Numbered from the stretch's first letter, positions 7,086 through 14,619 are shown. The stretch: DNA of 17,556 nucleotides from Sediminicultor sp035648055 (GCA_035648055.1 DASRMF010000032.1:1-17556); one strand, 5' to 3'. Notes: a model not told the origin generated them from the letters alone. A program made the numbers and translations.

Positions 7086-8348
7086 ATGGGAAAAACAATT
7101 GTTGAGAAGATACTTTCGGCTCATACAGATACGGATAATTTTGAGATAGGAGATATAATTAAAGCTCGGGTTGACTTTGCTTTTGCCAATGATATTACCG
7201 CTCCCATAGCTCTAAAATATTTTAAAGAAAGTGGGGCCGGTCAAGTATTTGATAAAAAAAGAGTTGGTCTGATACCAGATCATTTTGCTCCTAATAAAGA
7301 TATAAAATCTGCCGAACAGTGTAAGTTATTAAAAGAATTTGCTCAGGAATATGAAATAGAGAATTATTTTGAAATAGGAAAGATGGGAATAGAACATGCC
7401 CTCCTACCAGAAAAGGGATTAGTTCTTCCTGGAGATGTAGTAGTGGGAGCAGATTCTCATACTGATACTTCCGGAGCATTAGGTGCTTTTGCTATCGGGG
7501 TGGGTAGTACCGATTTTGCTGCTGTTATAGCTCTTGGTGAGATCTGGCTTAAAGTGCCACCCACTATTAAATTTATCTATTCTGGAAAATTAAATAAATG
7601 GGTAGGCGGAAAAGACCTGATTCTGTACACTATTTCCAAGATTGGGGTAGACGGAGCAAATTATAAGGTGATGGAATTTAGCGGGGAAGTCATTAAAGGT
7701 CTTTCTATGGATAGCCGCTTTACTATGTGTAACATGGCTATTGAAGCAGGAGCAAAAACCGGCATTATTGAACCGGATGAGATTACTTTGGAATATTTAA
7801 AAGGGCGGGCCAAAAGACCTTATCAAATTTACAAAAGTGACATAGATGCCCATTATGAAAAAATTATAGAGATTGATGTTAGTAAGATTGAGCCCCAGGT
7901 GGCTTTTCCTCATCTACCGGAGAATGCTAAACCGATCAGTAAAGCAAAAGGGGTTAAGATTGATCAATCTATTATCGGTTCCTGTACCAACGGCAGAATA
8001 GAGGATTTGCGTATAGCTGCTGAAATTCTAAAAGGACAGCAGGTTCATCCTGAAGTTAGGTTGATTATTATTCCAGCAACGCAAGATGTCTACCTACAGG
8101 CTATTCGAGAAGGTTTAGTCGATATCTTTATTACTGCGGGGGGAGTAGTAAGTACCCCTACTTGTGGTCCCTGTCTAGGTGGTTATATGGGTATTTTAGC
8201 TAAGGGAGAAAAAACCATTTCTACCACCAACCGGAATTTTGTAGGAAGGATGGGACACCCCGAAAGCGAAATATACCTGGCCAGTCCTGCCCTTGCTGCC
8301 GCTTCTGCCATTTTAGGCAGAATAGCCAGTCCTGAGGAGGTGAAATAG
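7086..8348 (+). CDS. leuC: 3-isopropylmalate dehydratase large subunit (short LeuC type)
   Basis: The 420-residue product is the shorter aconitase-family LeuC common in archaea, thermophiles and anaerobes. With LeuD it isomerises 2-isopropylmalate to 3-isopropylmalate, and in organisms with CimA also citramalate to 3-methylmalate. The [4Fe-4S] ligands are C300 in GSCTNGR and C360/C363 in TPTCGPCLGG. GADSHTDTSGALGAFAIGVGSTD and NRNFVGRMGHPESEIYLASP are further family blocks. AAGGAGA at 7074-7080 precedes the ATG. leuD starts 1 nt after the stop codon, with its ribosome-binding site inside the end of leuC, so the subunits should be made in equal amounts. Homoaconitase is an alternative for this subfamily, but leuA, cimA and leuB nearby favour LeuC. 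Confidence 0.93.
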   Translation: MGKTIVEKILSAHTDTDNFEIGDIIKARVDFAFANDITAPIALKYFKESGAGQVFDKKRVGLIPDHFAPNKDIKSAEQCKLLKEFAQEYEIENYFEIGKMGIEHALLPEKGLVLPGDVVVGADSHTDTSGALGAFAIGVGSTDFAAVIALGEIWLKVPPTIKFIYSGKLNKWVGGKDLILYTISKIGVDGANYKVMEFSGEVIKGLSMDSRFTMCNMAIEAGAKTGIIEPDEITLEYLKGRAKRPYQIYKSDIDAHYEKIIEIDVSKIEPQVAFPHLPENAKPISKAKGVKIDQSIIGSCTNGRIEDLRIAAEILKGQQVHPEVRLIIIPATQDVYLQAIREGLVDIFITAGGVVSTPTCGPCLGGYMGILAKGEKTISTTNRNFVGRMGHPESEIYLASPALAAASAILGRIASPEEVK

Positions 8349-8349
8349 A

Positions 8350-8859
8350 ATGATAATTAAAGGAAAAATTTGGAAATTTAAAGACAACATTGATACCGAT
8401 GTCATTATCCCTGCTCGTTATCTTAATACCTCTGATCCCAAAGAATTAGCCTTGCATTGTATGGAAGATTATGATTCTGAATTTGTTAAAAAGGTGAATC
8501 AGGGAGATATTATAGTAGCGGGTAGAAACTTTGGCTGTGGGAGCTCCCGTGAACATGCCCCCATTGCTCTAAAAGCAGCAGGAATATCTTGTGTTATTGC
8601 CCCATCTTTTGGCCGAATCTTTTTTAGAAATGCCATAAATATTGGCCTTCCTATCTATGAATCCGAAGAAGCGGCAGACCAATGTTCTCAGGGAGACATA
8701 TTAGAAATAGATAGCACGCAAGGGATAATAAAAAATCTGACCAAAGATAAGATTTACAAGACCAACCTTCTGCCTGAATTTATTCAAAATATTATTTCCT
8801 TAGGTGGATTAAGAGAATATGTCAAAGAAGAATTAAAAAGGAGAGAAATAGATGTATAA
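8350..8859 (+). CDS. leuD: 3-isopropylmalate dehydratase small subunit
   Basis: The 169-residue product is the short LeuD that pairs with the 420-residue LeuC type. It has the swivel-domain signature DNIDTDVIIPARYLN near the N-terminus, the substrate loop GRNFGCGSSREHAPIALK and APSFGRIFFRNAINIGLP. GAGGAGGTG about 8 nt before the ATG is a near-perfect ribosome-binding site lying within the last codons of leuC. The last 8 nt overlap the start of leuB, which implies translational coupling. The LeuCD heterodimer is expected to serve both leucine synthesis and the citramalate branch. Confidence 0.94.
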   Translation: MIIKGKIWKFKDNIDTDVIIPARYLNTSDPKELALHCMEDYDSEFVKKVNQGDIIVAGRNFGCGSSREHAPIALKAAGISCVIAPSFGRIFFRNAINIGLPIYESEEAADQCSQGDILEIDSTQGIIKNLTKDKIYKTNLLPEFIQNIISLGGLREYVKEELKRREIDV

Positions 8860-9988
8860 CATAGCTTTGATTCCCGGTGATGGGATAGGACCGGAGATAA
8901 TCAGAGAAGGTAAAAAAGTAATAGAAGCAGCCTCCAGCCAGTACGGATTAAGAATTAATTGGACCGAATACCCCTTTGGTACCGAACATTACCTGAAGAC
9001 CGGGGAATTATTACCTGATAGGGCCTTAAAAGAGATTGGAGATATGGATGCCATATACTTTGGAGCCGTCGGGGACCCTCGGGTAAAGCCGGGCATCTTA
9101 GAAAAGGAGATATTGTTAAAAGCCAGATTTTACTTTGATCAGTATATTAATCTCCGTCCCATCAGATTATACAAAGGAGTCCCCTGTCCTTTAAAAGATA
9201 AAAACCCGAAAGATATTAATTTTTACGTAGTTAGAGAGAATACCGAAGACTTCTACGTAGGAATTGGGGGAAGATTTAAAGCCAGAACTAACCAAGACCA
9301 TTTGGAAGTATTAAGAAAACTGTACAAGGCTAAAATCCAGGTAGATTTTAATTTAGAACAAGAAGAAGAGATGGCCTATCAGATAGGTTTAGTAAGCAGA
9401 CCCGGAACACAAAGGGTAATTAAATATGCCTTTGAGTTAGCTCAGAAGAAGAATTTGAAAAGAGTAACTTCAGTAGATAAAGCTAATGTGTTAACTGATA
9501 TTTATGGGTTATGGAGAGAAGTTTTTGAGGAAATATCAAGCCAATATCCTGATATTAAAACTGAATTTAACTTTGTCGATGCTATTACTATGTATTTTAT
9601 TCAGAAGCCCGAGTGGTTCAAGGTAGTAGTTACCCCTAATATGTTCGGAGATATTATTACCGATTTGGCGGCAATGATTCAAGGTGGTTTAGGGATAGCC
9701 GCCGGAGGGAATATAAATCCTGAAGGTGTTTCTATGTTTGAACCCATCCATGGTTCTGCTCCCGATATAGCTGGCAAAAACATTTCCAATCCTGTTGCCA
9801 CCATATTGGCCGGGGTGATGATGTTAGACTATTTGGGAGAAGTCAAAGTGGCTAAAGCCATTGAGGATGCGGTAGAGAAGGTGTTAAGCGAAGGAAAAGT
9901 TAGGTCTCATGATTTAGGAGGAGATTCTTCTACTGTTGAAGTAGGTGATGAAGTAGTTAAAAAACTCAAAGAAGTAAATATTAAATGA
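8852..9988 (+). CDS. leuB: 3-isopropylmalate dehydrogenase (beta-hydroxyacid dehydrogenase family, DmlA/TtuC-like)
   Basis: The 378-residue product is an NAD(P)-dependent decarboxylating dehydrogenase of the isocitrate/isopropylmalate family. It has ALIPGDGIGPEIIREG at the N-terminus, NLRPIRLYKGVPCPL and YVVRENTEDFYVGIGGR in the middle, and NMFGDIITDLAAMIQGGLG then EPIHGSAPDIAGKNISNP at the cofactor site. Context (8-nt overlap with leuD, with leuA and cimA upstream) predicts oxidation of 3-isopropylmalate and 3-methylmalate. The LRPIRLYKGVPCPL...YVVRENTE region resembles E. coli D-malate dehydrogenase DmlA and tartrate dehydrogenases more than the classic LeuB of enteric bacteria, so substrate range may be broad. 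It is the last gene before the 676-nt trp leader region. Confidence 0.85.
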   Translation: MYNIALIPGDGIGPEIIREGKKVIEAASSQYGLRINWTEYPFGTEHYLKTGELLPDRALKEIGDMDAIYFGAVGDPRVKPGILEKEILLKARFYFDQYINLRPIRLYKGVPCPLKDKNPKDINFYVVRENTEDFYVGIGGRFKARTNQDHLEVLRKLYKAKIQVDFNLEQEEEMAYQIGLVSRPGTQRVIKYAFELAQKKNLKRVTSVDKANVLTDIYGLWREVFEEISSQYPDIKTEFNFVDAITMYFIQKPEWFKVVVTPNMFGDIITDLAAMIQGGLGIAAGGNINPEGVSMFEPIHGSAPDIAGKNISNPVATILAGVMMLDYLGEVKVAKAIEDAVEKVLSEGKVRSHDLGGDSSTVEVGDEVVKKLKEVNIK

Positions 9989-10044
9989 TTTTAAATTGTA
10001 TTTATTAGCTAAATTTTATTAAATCAAAAATATTTTATCTATTA

Positions 10045-10075
10045 CTTTTTTTTCTATCTTTCCTTCCCTTTTCTT
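10045..10075 (+). other. Pyrimidine tract between leuB and the trp leader
   Basis: Thirty of 31 bases are C or T, with a single A at 10056. It lies 57 nt after the leuB stop and about 50 nt before the likely trp transcription start. No GC hairpin precedes it, so it is not a standard terminator. The rest of 9989-10095 is plain AT-rich sequence with no gene. Confidence 0.5.
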
Positions 10076-10095
10076 AACTCGATACTATACACTAG

Positions 10096-10124
10096 TTAAT
10101 AGTACTTGACAGCCATGTTATAAT
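10096..10124 (+). promoter_or_regulatory. Probable sigma-A-type promoter of the trp operon
   Basis: A perfect TATAAT lies at 10119-10124 with an extended -10 TGT just before it (10116-10118). Seventeen bases upstream is a partial -35, TTAATA (10096-10101). A perfect TTGACA is also present at 10106-10111 but is only 7 nt from TATAAT. It would need the poor TAAAAA or AAAAAT near 10128-10134 as its -10. Either choice starts transcription at about 10131-10142, just before T-box Stem I. Confidence 0.6.
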
Positions 10125-10149
10125 TACTAAAAATAATAAATAGTTAAAA

Positions 10150-10453
10150 GCAAGGCGTGGGAGAAGTAACAAATTACTGAATTTGTACAGAGAGTCGTTT
10201 ATGGTGAGAAGCGACACAAAGATTTAAAGGATTTGCGAAATGGACCCACAAGCTTCAAACTGAAAGGATATAAATAGTCCGAGTAAGTTTTGACGGACTT
10301 TTCCACCGTGAAGAGGGAAAGTGTATCGGTGTATAATTGATTTATATTGCCCGTACTCTGCAGAGTAGGATTTTATATTTTTTAAAGTGAAGATCCTATT
10401 AGAGTGGCACCACGGAATTAACCTTTCGTCTCTTGGAGATGAAAGGTTTTTTT
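10150..10453 (+). promoter_or_regulatory. T-box riboswitch responding to tRNA-Trp (full element)
   Basis: All parts of a T-box leader are visible. The base of Stem I pairs GTGGG (10157-10161) with CCCAC (10245-10249). An AGTA motif lies at 10165-10168. CAAAT (10170-10174) pairs with ATTTG (10231-10235), TTTGT (10182-10186) with ACAAA (10216-10220), and GTCG (10194-10197) with CGAC (10212-10215), enclosing the AGAG and GGTGAGA loop motifs. The specifier in GAAATGGACC is TGG (10241-10243), the tryptophan codon. Downstream come stem AGTCCG/CGGACT (10276-10299) and a likely Stem IIA/B pseudoknot: TTTCC-side pairing at 10300-10304 with 10316-10320, and ACCG 10305-10308 with CGGT 10327-10330. Stem III is the hairpin 10354-10367. 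The antiterminator has AGAG/CTCT (10401-10404, 10430-10433), bulge TGGCACC and ACG/CGT. Bulge UGGC should pair with the GCCA end of uncharged tRNA-Trp. Uncharged tRNA is expected to turn the operon on. Confidence 0.93.
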
Positions 10454-10580
10454 GTTTATATACCCGCACACTTAATCAAGAGGGGTCTAATAGATAATAA
10501 TATTAATATTGAATTATATTGATTATATTAATCTGTTAGACTCAATCAGAGTGGCACCACGGAATTAACCTTTCGTCTCT
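10401..10580 (+). repeat. 33-nt perfect direct repeat of the T-box/antiterminator core (10401-10433 and 10548-10580)
   Basis: The two 33-nt copies are identical and begin 147 nt apart. Each spans the AGAG arm, the TGGCACC bulge, ACG, and the complementary CGTCTCT arm, that is, the complete antiterminator. Sequence on both sides diverges at once, and the terminator loops differ fully. This suggests either a recent duplication of the core or strong conservation of an older one. Confidence 0.92.
10420..10453 (+). terminator. Rho-independent terminator of the first T-box
   Basis: The strand AACCTTTCGTCTC (10420-10432) pairs with GAGATGAAAGGTT (10436-10448), with one G-U pair and a TTG loop. A run of seven T (10447-10453) follows. 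Its 5' arm overlaps the 3' arm of the antiterminator, giving mutually exclusive folds. Confidence 0.9.
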
Positions 10581-10620
10581 AACATTGCGATAATGTTAAC
10601 AGGGGCGAAAGGTTTTTTTA
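10485..10620 (+). promoter_or_regulatory. Second T-box decision module without Stem I
   Basis: A second antiterminator (AGAG 10548-10551, bulge TGGCACC 10552-10558, ACG 10559-10561, CGTCTCT 10574-10580) is followed by its own terminator. The 94 nt between the first terminator and this copy hold no specifier loop, AGTA, AGAG or GGTGAGA motifs. Instead an 11-bp stem pairs GTCTAATAGAT (10485-10495) with ATCTGTTAGAC (10531-10541), closing an AT-rich loop in the place normally held by Stem III. The acceptor-pairing bulge is again UGGC, matching tRNA-Trp. RNA polymerase that passes the first terminator must pass this second one before trpE. Confidence 0.88.
10567..10619 (+). terminator. Rho-independent terminator of the second T-box module
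   Basis: CCTTTCGTCTCT (10569-10580) pairs with AGGGGCGAAAGG (10601-10612), including two G-U pairs. It is topped by a second hairpin AACATT/AATGTT (10581-10586, 10591-10596), and T7 follows at 10613-10619. It is longer than the first terminator. It ends 45 nt before the trpE start codon. Confidence 0.9.
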
Positions 10621-10664
10621 TTATAAGGTATTTATAAATTATAAGAGGAGGCAGCTAAGACAAG

Positions 10665-12170
10665 ATGAAAGATAAAATATATTATCCGGACAAAGAGGAA
10701 TTTATGCAATTGGACAGTAGAGCAAATATGCTTACAGTATATCGAAAAATTCTTATCGATACAGAAACACCAATTAGTATTTTTCAGAAAATGAAGAGTA
10801 ATAAGTTTAGTTATTTGCTGGAGAGTGCAGAGGGAGATGGAAAGTTAGCCCGCTATTCGTTTATTGGGGTTGATCCTTTTTTAATTTTTCAGAGCAAAGA
10901 TACAAGAATTGAAATAATAACAAAAGATAAAAAAGAAGTACACAAAGAAAACCCCCTTCTTTATTTACGTCGGTTATTTGCTGAATTTAAGGTTAGCCCA
11001 ATTAAAGGATTACCGCGTTTTTTTGGGGGTGGAGTTGGATACTTTGGTTATGATCTGGTCCGATTTATAGAGAAATTATCTAAGAAAGCTATCGATAACC
11101 TTGATATACCCGATTGTTTTTTAATATTTGCAGGGACGATATTAGTGTTTGATCATTTAACCCATCAAATGTGGATAATTGCTAATATTCCCCTAAACGA
11201 AAAGCGGATATCTACAGAAGAGGCTTATGATCAGGCAGTTATTCAAATTGAAAAAGTCATAGCCCAGCTAAAAAAGCATCAATTTCCATCTTCAGAGGAT
11301 CGAAAGGAAGTAGATAGAAAAAACAAGTCATTACCACAAACGCAAAGCAATATTACTCAAGAAGAATTTATATGTAAAGTGAAAAAGGTGAAAGATTACA
11401 TTTTAGCGGGTGATGCCTTTCAGGTTGTATTATCCCAGCGTCTAAGCCGAAAAACAAAAGTTCATCCTTTTGAGATTTATCGTTCTTTGCGAAGTTTAAA
11501 TCCTTCGCCTTATATGTATTATTTAAACTATGGGGAAATTCAAGTGGTAGGTGCTTCTCCTGAACCATTAGTTAGGTTAACTGGTGAATTGGTAGAGAGT
11601 AAACCTATTGCGGGGACTCGTCCCCGGGGTAAAAACGAAATTGAAGATACGGAATTGGAAAAAGAAATGTTGAATGATGAGAAGGAGAAGGCAGAACATA
11701 CTATGTTGGTAGATCTGGCTCGAAATGATTTGGGTAGAATTTGCTGTCCTGGTACGGTGAGAGTCAGTAATTTTATGAAAGTGGAAAAATTTTCTCATGT
11801 AATGCATTTAGTTTCAGAAGTGGAAGGTAAAATTCAACCGAATAAAAATGCATTTGATGTATTAGAAGCTTGCTTCCCAGCAGGGACAGTTTCGGGTGCC
11901 CCTAAGGTGCGGGCAATGGAGATCATTGATGAATTAGAACCTAATTGCAGAGGGCCTTATGCAGGAGCTGTGGGGTATATCGGTTTTAATGGAAACATGG
12001 ATACTTGTATTACTATTCGTACTATTATTTTTAAAGGTAATCAGGCTTATGTTCAAGCAGGAGCCGGAATTGTAGCTGATTCCATTCCGGAGATGGAATA
12101 TAAAGAAACCTTGAATAAGTCTAAGGCAATGCTTGAAGCTATGGATTTGGCTGAGGAGGGGGCAGAATGA
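10665..12170 (+). CDS. trpE: Anthranilate synthase component I
   Basis: The 501-residue product converts chorismate to anthranilate using ammonia supplied by TrpG. The N-terminal domain contains LLES (residues 51-54), which in TrpE forms the tryptophan feedback site. The C-terminal chorismate-binding domain has GDAFQVVLSQR, the block with PIAGTRPRGK, LVDLARNDLGRI, FPAGTVSGAPKVRAMEIID and GPYAGAVGYIGFNGNMDTCI. These favour TrpE over PabB. AGAGGAGG at 10644-10651 is a strong ribosome-binding site, with a somewhat long 13-nt spacing. The gene follows the tandem T-box region, so it is the first gene under tRNA-Trp control. It overlaps trpG by 4 nt (ATGA). Confidence 0.96.
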   Translation: MKDKIYYPDKEEFMQLDSRANMLTVYRKILIDTETPISIFQKMKSNKFSYLLESAEGDGKLARYSFIGVDPFLIFQSKDTRIEIITKDKKEVHKENPLLYLRRLFAEFKVSPIKGLPRFFGGGVGYFGYDLVRFIEKLSKKAIDNLDIPDCFLIFAGTILVFDHLTHQMWIIANIPLNEKRISTEEAYDQAVIQIEKVIAQLKKHQFPSSEDRKEVDRKNKSLPQTQSNITQEEFICKVKKVKDYILAGDAFQVVLSQRLSRKTKVHPFEIYRSLRSLNPSPYMYYLNYGEIQVVGASPEPLVRLTGELVESKPIAGTRPRGKNEIEDTELEKEMLNDEKEKAEHTMLVDLARNDLGRICCPGTVRVSNFMKVEKFSHVMHLVSEVEGKIQPNKNAFDVLEACFPAGTVSGAPKVRAMEIIDELEPNCRGPYAGAVGYIGFNGNMDTCITIRTIIFKGNQAYVQAGAGIVADSIPEMEYKETLNKSKAMLEAMDLAEEGAE

Positions 12171-12748
12171 TATTAGTAATTGATAATTATGATTCTTTTA
12201 CTTATAACTTAGTTCAATATTTAGGTGAGTTAGGTATGGAAACTGAAGTGTATAGAAATGATGAGATAACCTTAAAGGAAATTGCAAAAAAATCCTTGAT
12301 TGGAATAGTAATTTCCCCAGGCCCCTGTACTCCTAAAGAAGCTGGAATTTCGGTAGAAGCAGTTCAAAAACTGGGGAATAAAGTTCCTATTTTGGGAGTT
12401 TGCTTGGGTCACCAATCTATTGGAGCAGCCTATGGGGGCAGAGTAGTGCCGGCAAAGAAGTTAATGCATGGCAAGACCTCTTCTATTTGTCATAACCAAA
12501 AGGGTCTGTATTTAGGAATAGATAATCCATTTATAGCCGGGCGTTATCATTCTTTAGTTTTAGATCCACTTTCCTTACCTCCCTGTCTTGAAATTACTGC
12601 TCGTACAGATGATGGTACGATTATGGGAGTCCGCCATAAAGAATATCCTGTAGAAGGTGTACAATTTCATCCCGAATCTATTTTAACTTCACCAGGGAAG
12701 AATATTTTAAAAAACTTTATAACTATTGCTGAAAAATTTAAAAGATAA
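12167..12748 (+). CDS. trpG: Anthranilate synthase component II (glutamine amidotransferase)
   Basis: The 193-residue product is a class I glutamine amidotransferase that releases ammonia for TrpE. The nucleophile is C79 in GVCLGHQSIGAAYGG, and the other triad members are H168 and E170 in VQFHPES. It begins with IDNYDSFTYNLVQYLGELG, typical of TrpG/PabA. It is a separate protein, not fused to TrpE or TrpD. The ATGA overlap with trpE implies coupled translation. No pabB is visible, so whether this subunit also serves folate synthesis cannot be judged. Confidence 0.96.
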   Translation: MILVIDNYDSFTYNLVQYLGELGMETEVYRNDEITLKEIAKKSLIGIVISPGPCTPKEAGISVEAVQKLGNKVPILGVCLGHQSIGAAYGGRVVPAKKLMHGKTSSICHNQKGLYLGIDNPFIAGRYHSLVLDPLSLPPCLEITARTDDGTIMGVRHKEYPVEGVQFHPESILTSPGKNILKNFITIAEKFKR

Positions 12749-12775
12749 TATTTTTAAAAGAAGGGAGATAAGGAA

Positions 12776-13801
12776 ATGTTTAAAGAATTATTAAATAAAG
12801 TAGTAATAGGAGAAAATTTGAGAGAAAAAGAAGCTCGTTGGACCATGAATGAAATAATGCAAGGGAAAGTTAGTGCAGCTCAGATTGCCAGTTTTTTAAC
12901 CGCTCTACGAATAAAAAGAGAGACAGTGGAAGAGATTACCGGATGCGCTCAAGCCATGAGAGAGAATGCAGTGAAATTAAAAAAAGTTTATCCCTTAGCG
13001 GTAGATACTTGTGGTACTGGCGGAGATTGTAAAGGTACTTTTAATATCTCTACCATTACGGCTTTTGTGGCAGCCGGGGCCGGACTAAAGGTAGCTAAAC
13101 ATGGGAATAGAGGAGTATCCAGCAAGAGTGGGAGTGCTGATGTTTTAGAGGCTTTAGGAATAAATATAAATTTAGCTCCCTTTCAAATAGAAGAGTGTTT
13201 AGAAAAAGTGGGAATTGCTTTTTTCTTTGCCCCTATTTTTCATCCGGCTATGAGATTTGCTGTAGGACCTCGAAAAGAAATAGGATTTCGTACAATCTTT
13301 AATCTACTTGGTCCCCTTACCAATCCAGCAGGAGTAAAATATCAAGTTTTAGGAGTTTACGATCCGGATCTTACTGAATTGATAGCAGGAGTATTGGAAA
13401 AACTTGGGGTAGAGGAGGCGATGGTTGTGTGTGGTGAAAGTGGAATAGATGAAATAACCTTAACCGGGACTACCAAAATTAGTCGAGTTAATGGTGGGAG
13501 AGTAGAGACTTTCTATCTTAAACCGGAAGAATTGGGACTTCGAAGATGTAAATTAAAAGATATTCAAGGAGGAGAGGCTGATATTAATGCAGAGATTGTT
13601 TTAGAGATATTAAATGGCAGAAGAAAAAGTTTCCAACGAGATATAGTTCTGGCAAATGCCGCTGCTGTTTTAGTGGTAGGAGGAATAGTTGAAAATATGA
13701 GAGAAGGAGTAGAGAAAGCGGCAGAGGTAATCGATTCGGGAGCTGCTTTAAAAAAATTAGAAGAATTAAGATATTATACCAACAGAGTCTTAATTCAATG
13801 A
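12776..13801 (+). CDS. trpD: Anthranilate phosphoribosyltransferase
   Basis: The 341-residue product transfers the phosphoribosyl group of PRPP to anthranilate. It shows the PRPP-loop CGTGGD (residues 79-84), the KHGNRGVSSKSGSADVLEALG block (about 108-128) and RTIFNLLGPLTNPAG. The ATG is preceded by AAGGGAGATAAGG, and 27 nt separate it from trpG, the largest gap inside the operon. The TGA stop overlaps the trpC ATG. Confidence 0.96.
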   Translation: MFKELLNKVVIGENLREKEARWTMNEIMQGKVSAAQIASFLTALRIKRETVEEITGCAQAMRENAVKLKKVYPLAVDTCGTGGDCKGTFNISTITAFVAAGAGLKVAKHGNRGVSSKSGSADVLEALGININLAPFQIEECLEKVGIAFFFAPIFHPAMRFAVGPRKEIGFRTIFNLLGPLTNPAGVKYQVLGVYDPDLTELIAGVLEKLGVEEAMVVCGESGIDEITLTGTTKISRVNGGRVETFYLKPEELGLRRCKLKDIQGGEADINAEIVLEILNGRRKSFQRDIVLANAAAVLVVGGIVENMREGVEKAAEVIDSGAALKKLEELRYYTNRVLIQ

Positions 13802-14619
13802 ATATTCTCGATAAGATTGTAATTAATAAACAAAAAGAGATTAAACGGGATAAAAAAAATTTTCCTCTTCAATTTTTACTCGATTTAATAGCAGAAGGGC
13901 TCCCCTCTACTCGAGATTTTTTTGGGTGCTTAAACAATTCTTCTAATATTTCAATAATTGCTGAGCTTAAATTTGCCTCTCCCTCTCGAGGAGTAATCAA
14001 TAAAGAGAGGAAATTAGAAGAGATTATTCGAGCTTATACTGTTGGTGGGGCAGCAGCTATCTCAGTTTTGACTGAACGAAATTTTTTCCAGGGCGATCCA
14101 GACAATATTCGTAAAGTTAAGAAGATAACCACTTTACCCGTTTTGAGAAAAGACTTTATTTTAGATAAATATCAGATTTATCAATCTCGTTGTTTAGGGG
14201 CAGATGCTATATTGCTTATTGCTAGTCTTTTAGATGAGTCGACATTAATGCGTTTTCAAAAGATAGCCTCCTCTTTAGGAATGGATTGTTTAGTTGAAGT
14301 GCATAGTATCGGTGAATTAAATAAGGCTCTAGCTGCCGAATCAAATATCATAGGAGTTAACAATCGAAACTTAGACGATTTTTCTATAGATTTATCCACA
14401 ACCGGTAAGTTATCTCACCTGATTCCCAGAGATTGTTTACTGATAAGTGAAAGCGGGATTAAAAAATATCTGGATTTAGAAAAATTAAGTTTTTATGGGA
14501 TAGATGCGGTATTGATAGGTGAAGCTTTAATGTCTGCTGATAATCCTGAAAATAAACTAAAAGGTTTATTAGGGGTATTGAAAAGAAAGGAGGAAAAGAA
14601 ACAAATTTATGCTGGTTAA
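13798..14619 (+). CDS. trpC: Indole-3-glycerol-phosphate synthase
   Basis: The 273-residue TIM-barrel enzyme closes the ring of the anthranilate-derived ribulose phosphate to indole-3-glycerol phosphate. Family motifs are IIAELKFASPSRG (catalytic lysine region), LRKDFILDKYQIYQ, LVEVHS, GVNNRNLDDF and LISESGIKK. The start ATG overlaps the trpD stop (ATGA), and there is no separate strong ribosome-binding site, so translation is probably coupled. It is not fused to TrpF, unlike in E. coli. Its last 11 nt overlap trpF. Confidence 0.95.
   Translation: MNILDKIVINKQKEIKRDKKNFPLQFLLDLIAEGLPSTRDFFGCLNNSSNISIIAELKFASPSRGVINKERKLEEIIRAYTVGGAAAISVLTERNFFQGDPDNIRKVKKITTLPVLRKDFILDKYQIYQSRCLGADAILLIASLLDESTLMRFQKIASSLGMDCLVEVHSIGELNKALAAESNIIGVNNRNLDDFSIDLSTTGKLSHLIPRDCLLISESGIKKYLDLEKLSFYGIDAVLIGEALMSADNPENKLKGLLGVLKRKEEKKQIYAG

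Noticed and set aside
10224..10469. 81-codon open frame on the - strand across the T-box leader
   Set aside because: It lies inside a strongly supported structured RNA, has no recognisable protein family, and its open frame is explained by the base composition of the leader.
10454..10547. A second Stem I with its own specifier
   Set aside because: No AGTA, AGAG/GGTGAGA loop or GAA-codon-ACC specifier pattern occurs here; only an AT-rich stem-loop is seen.
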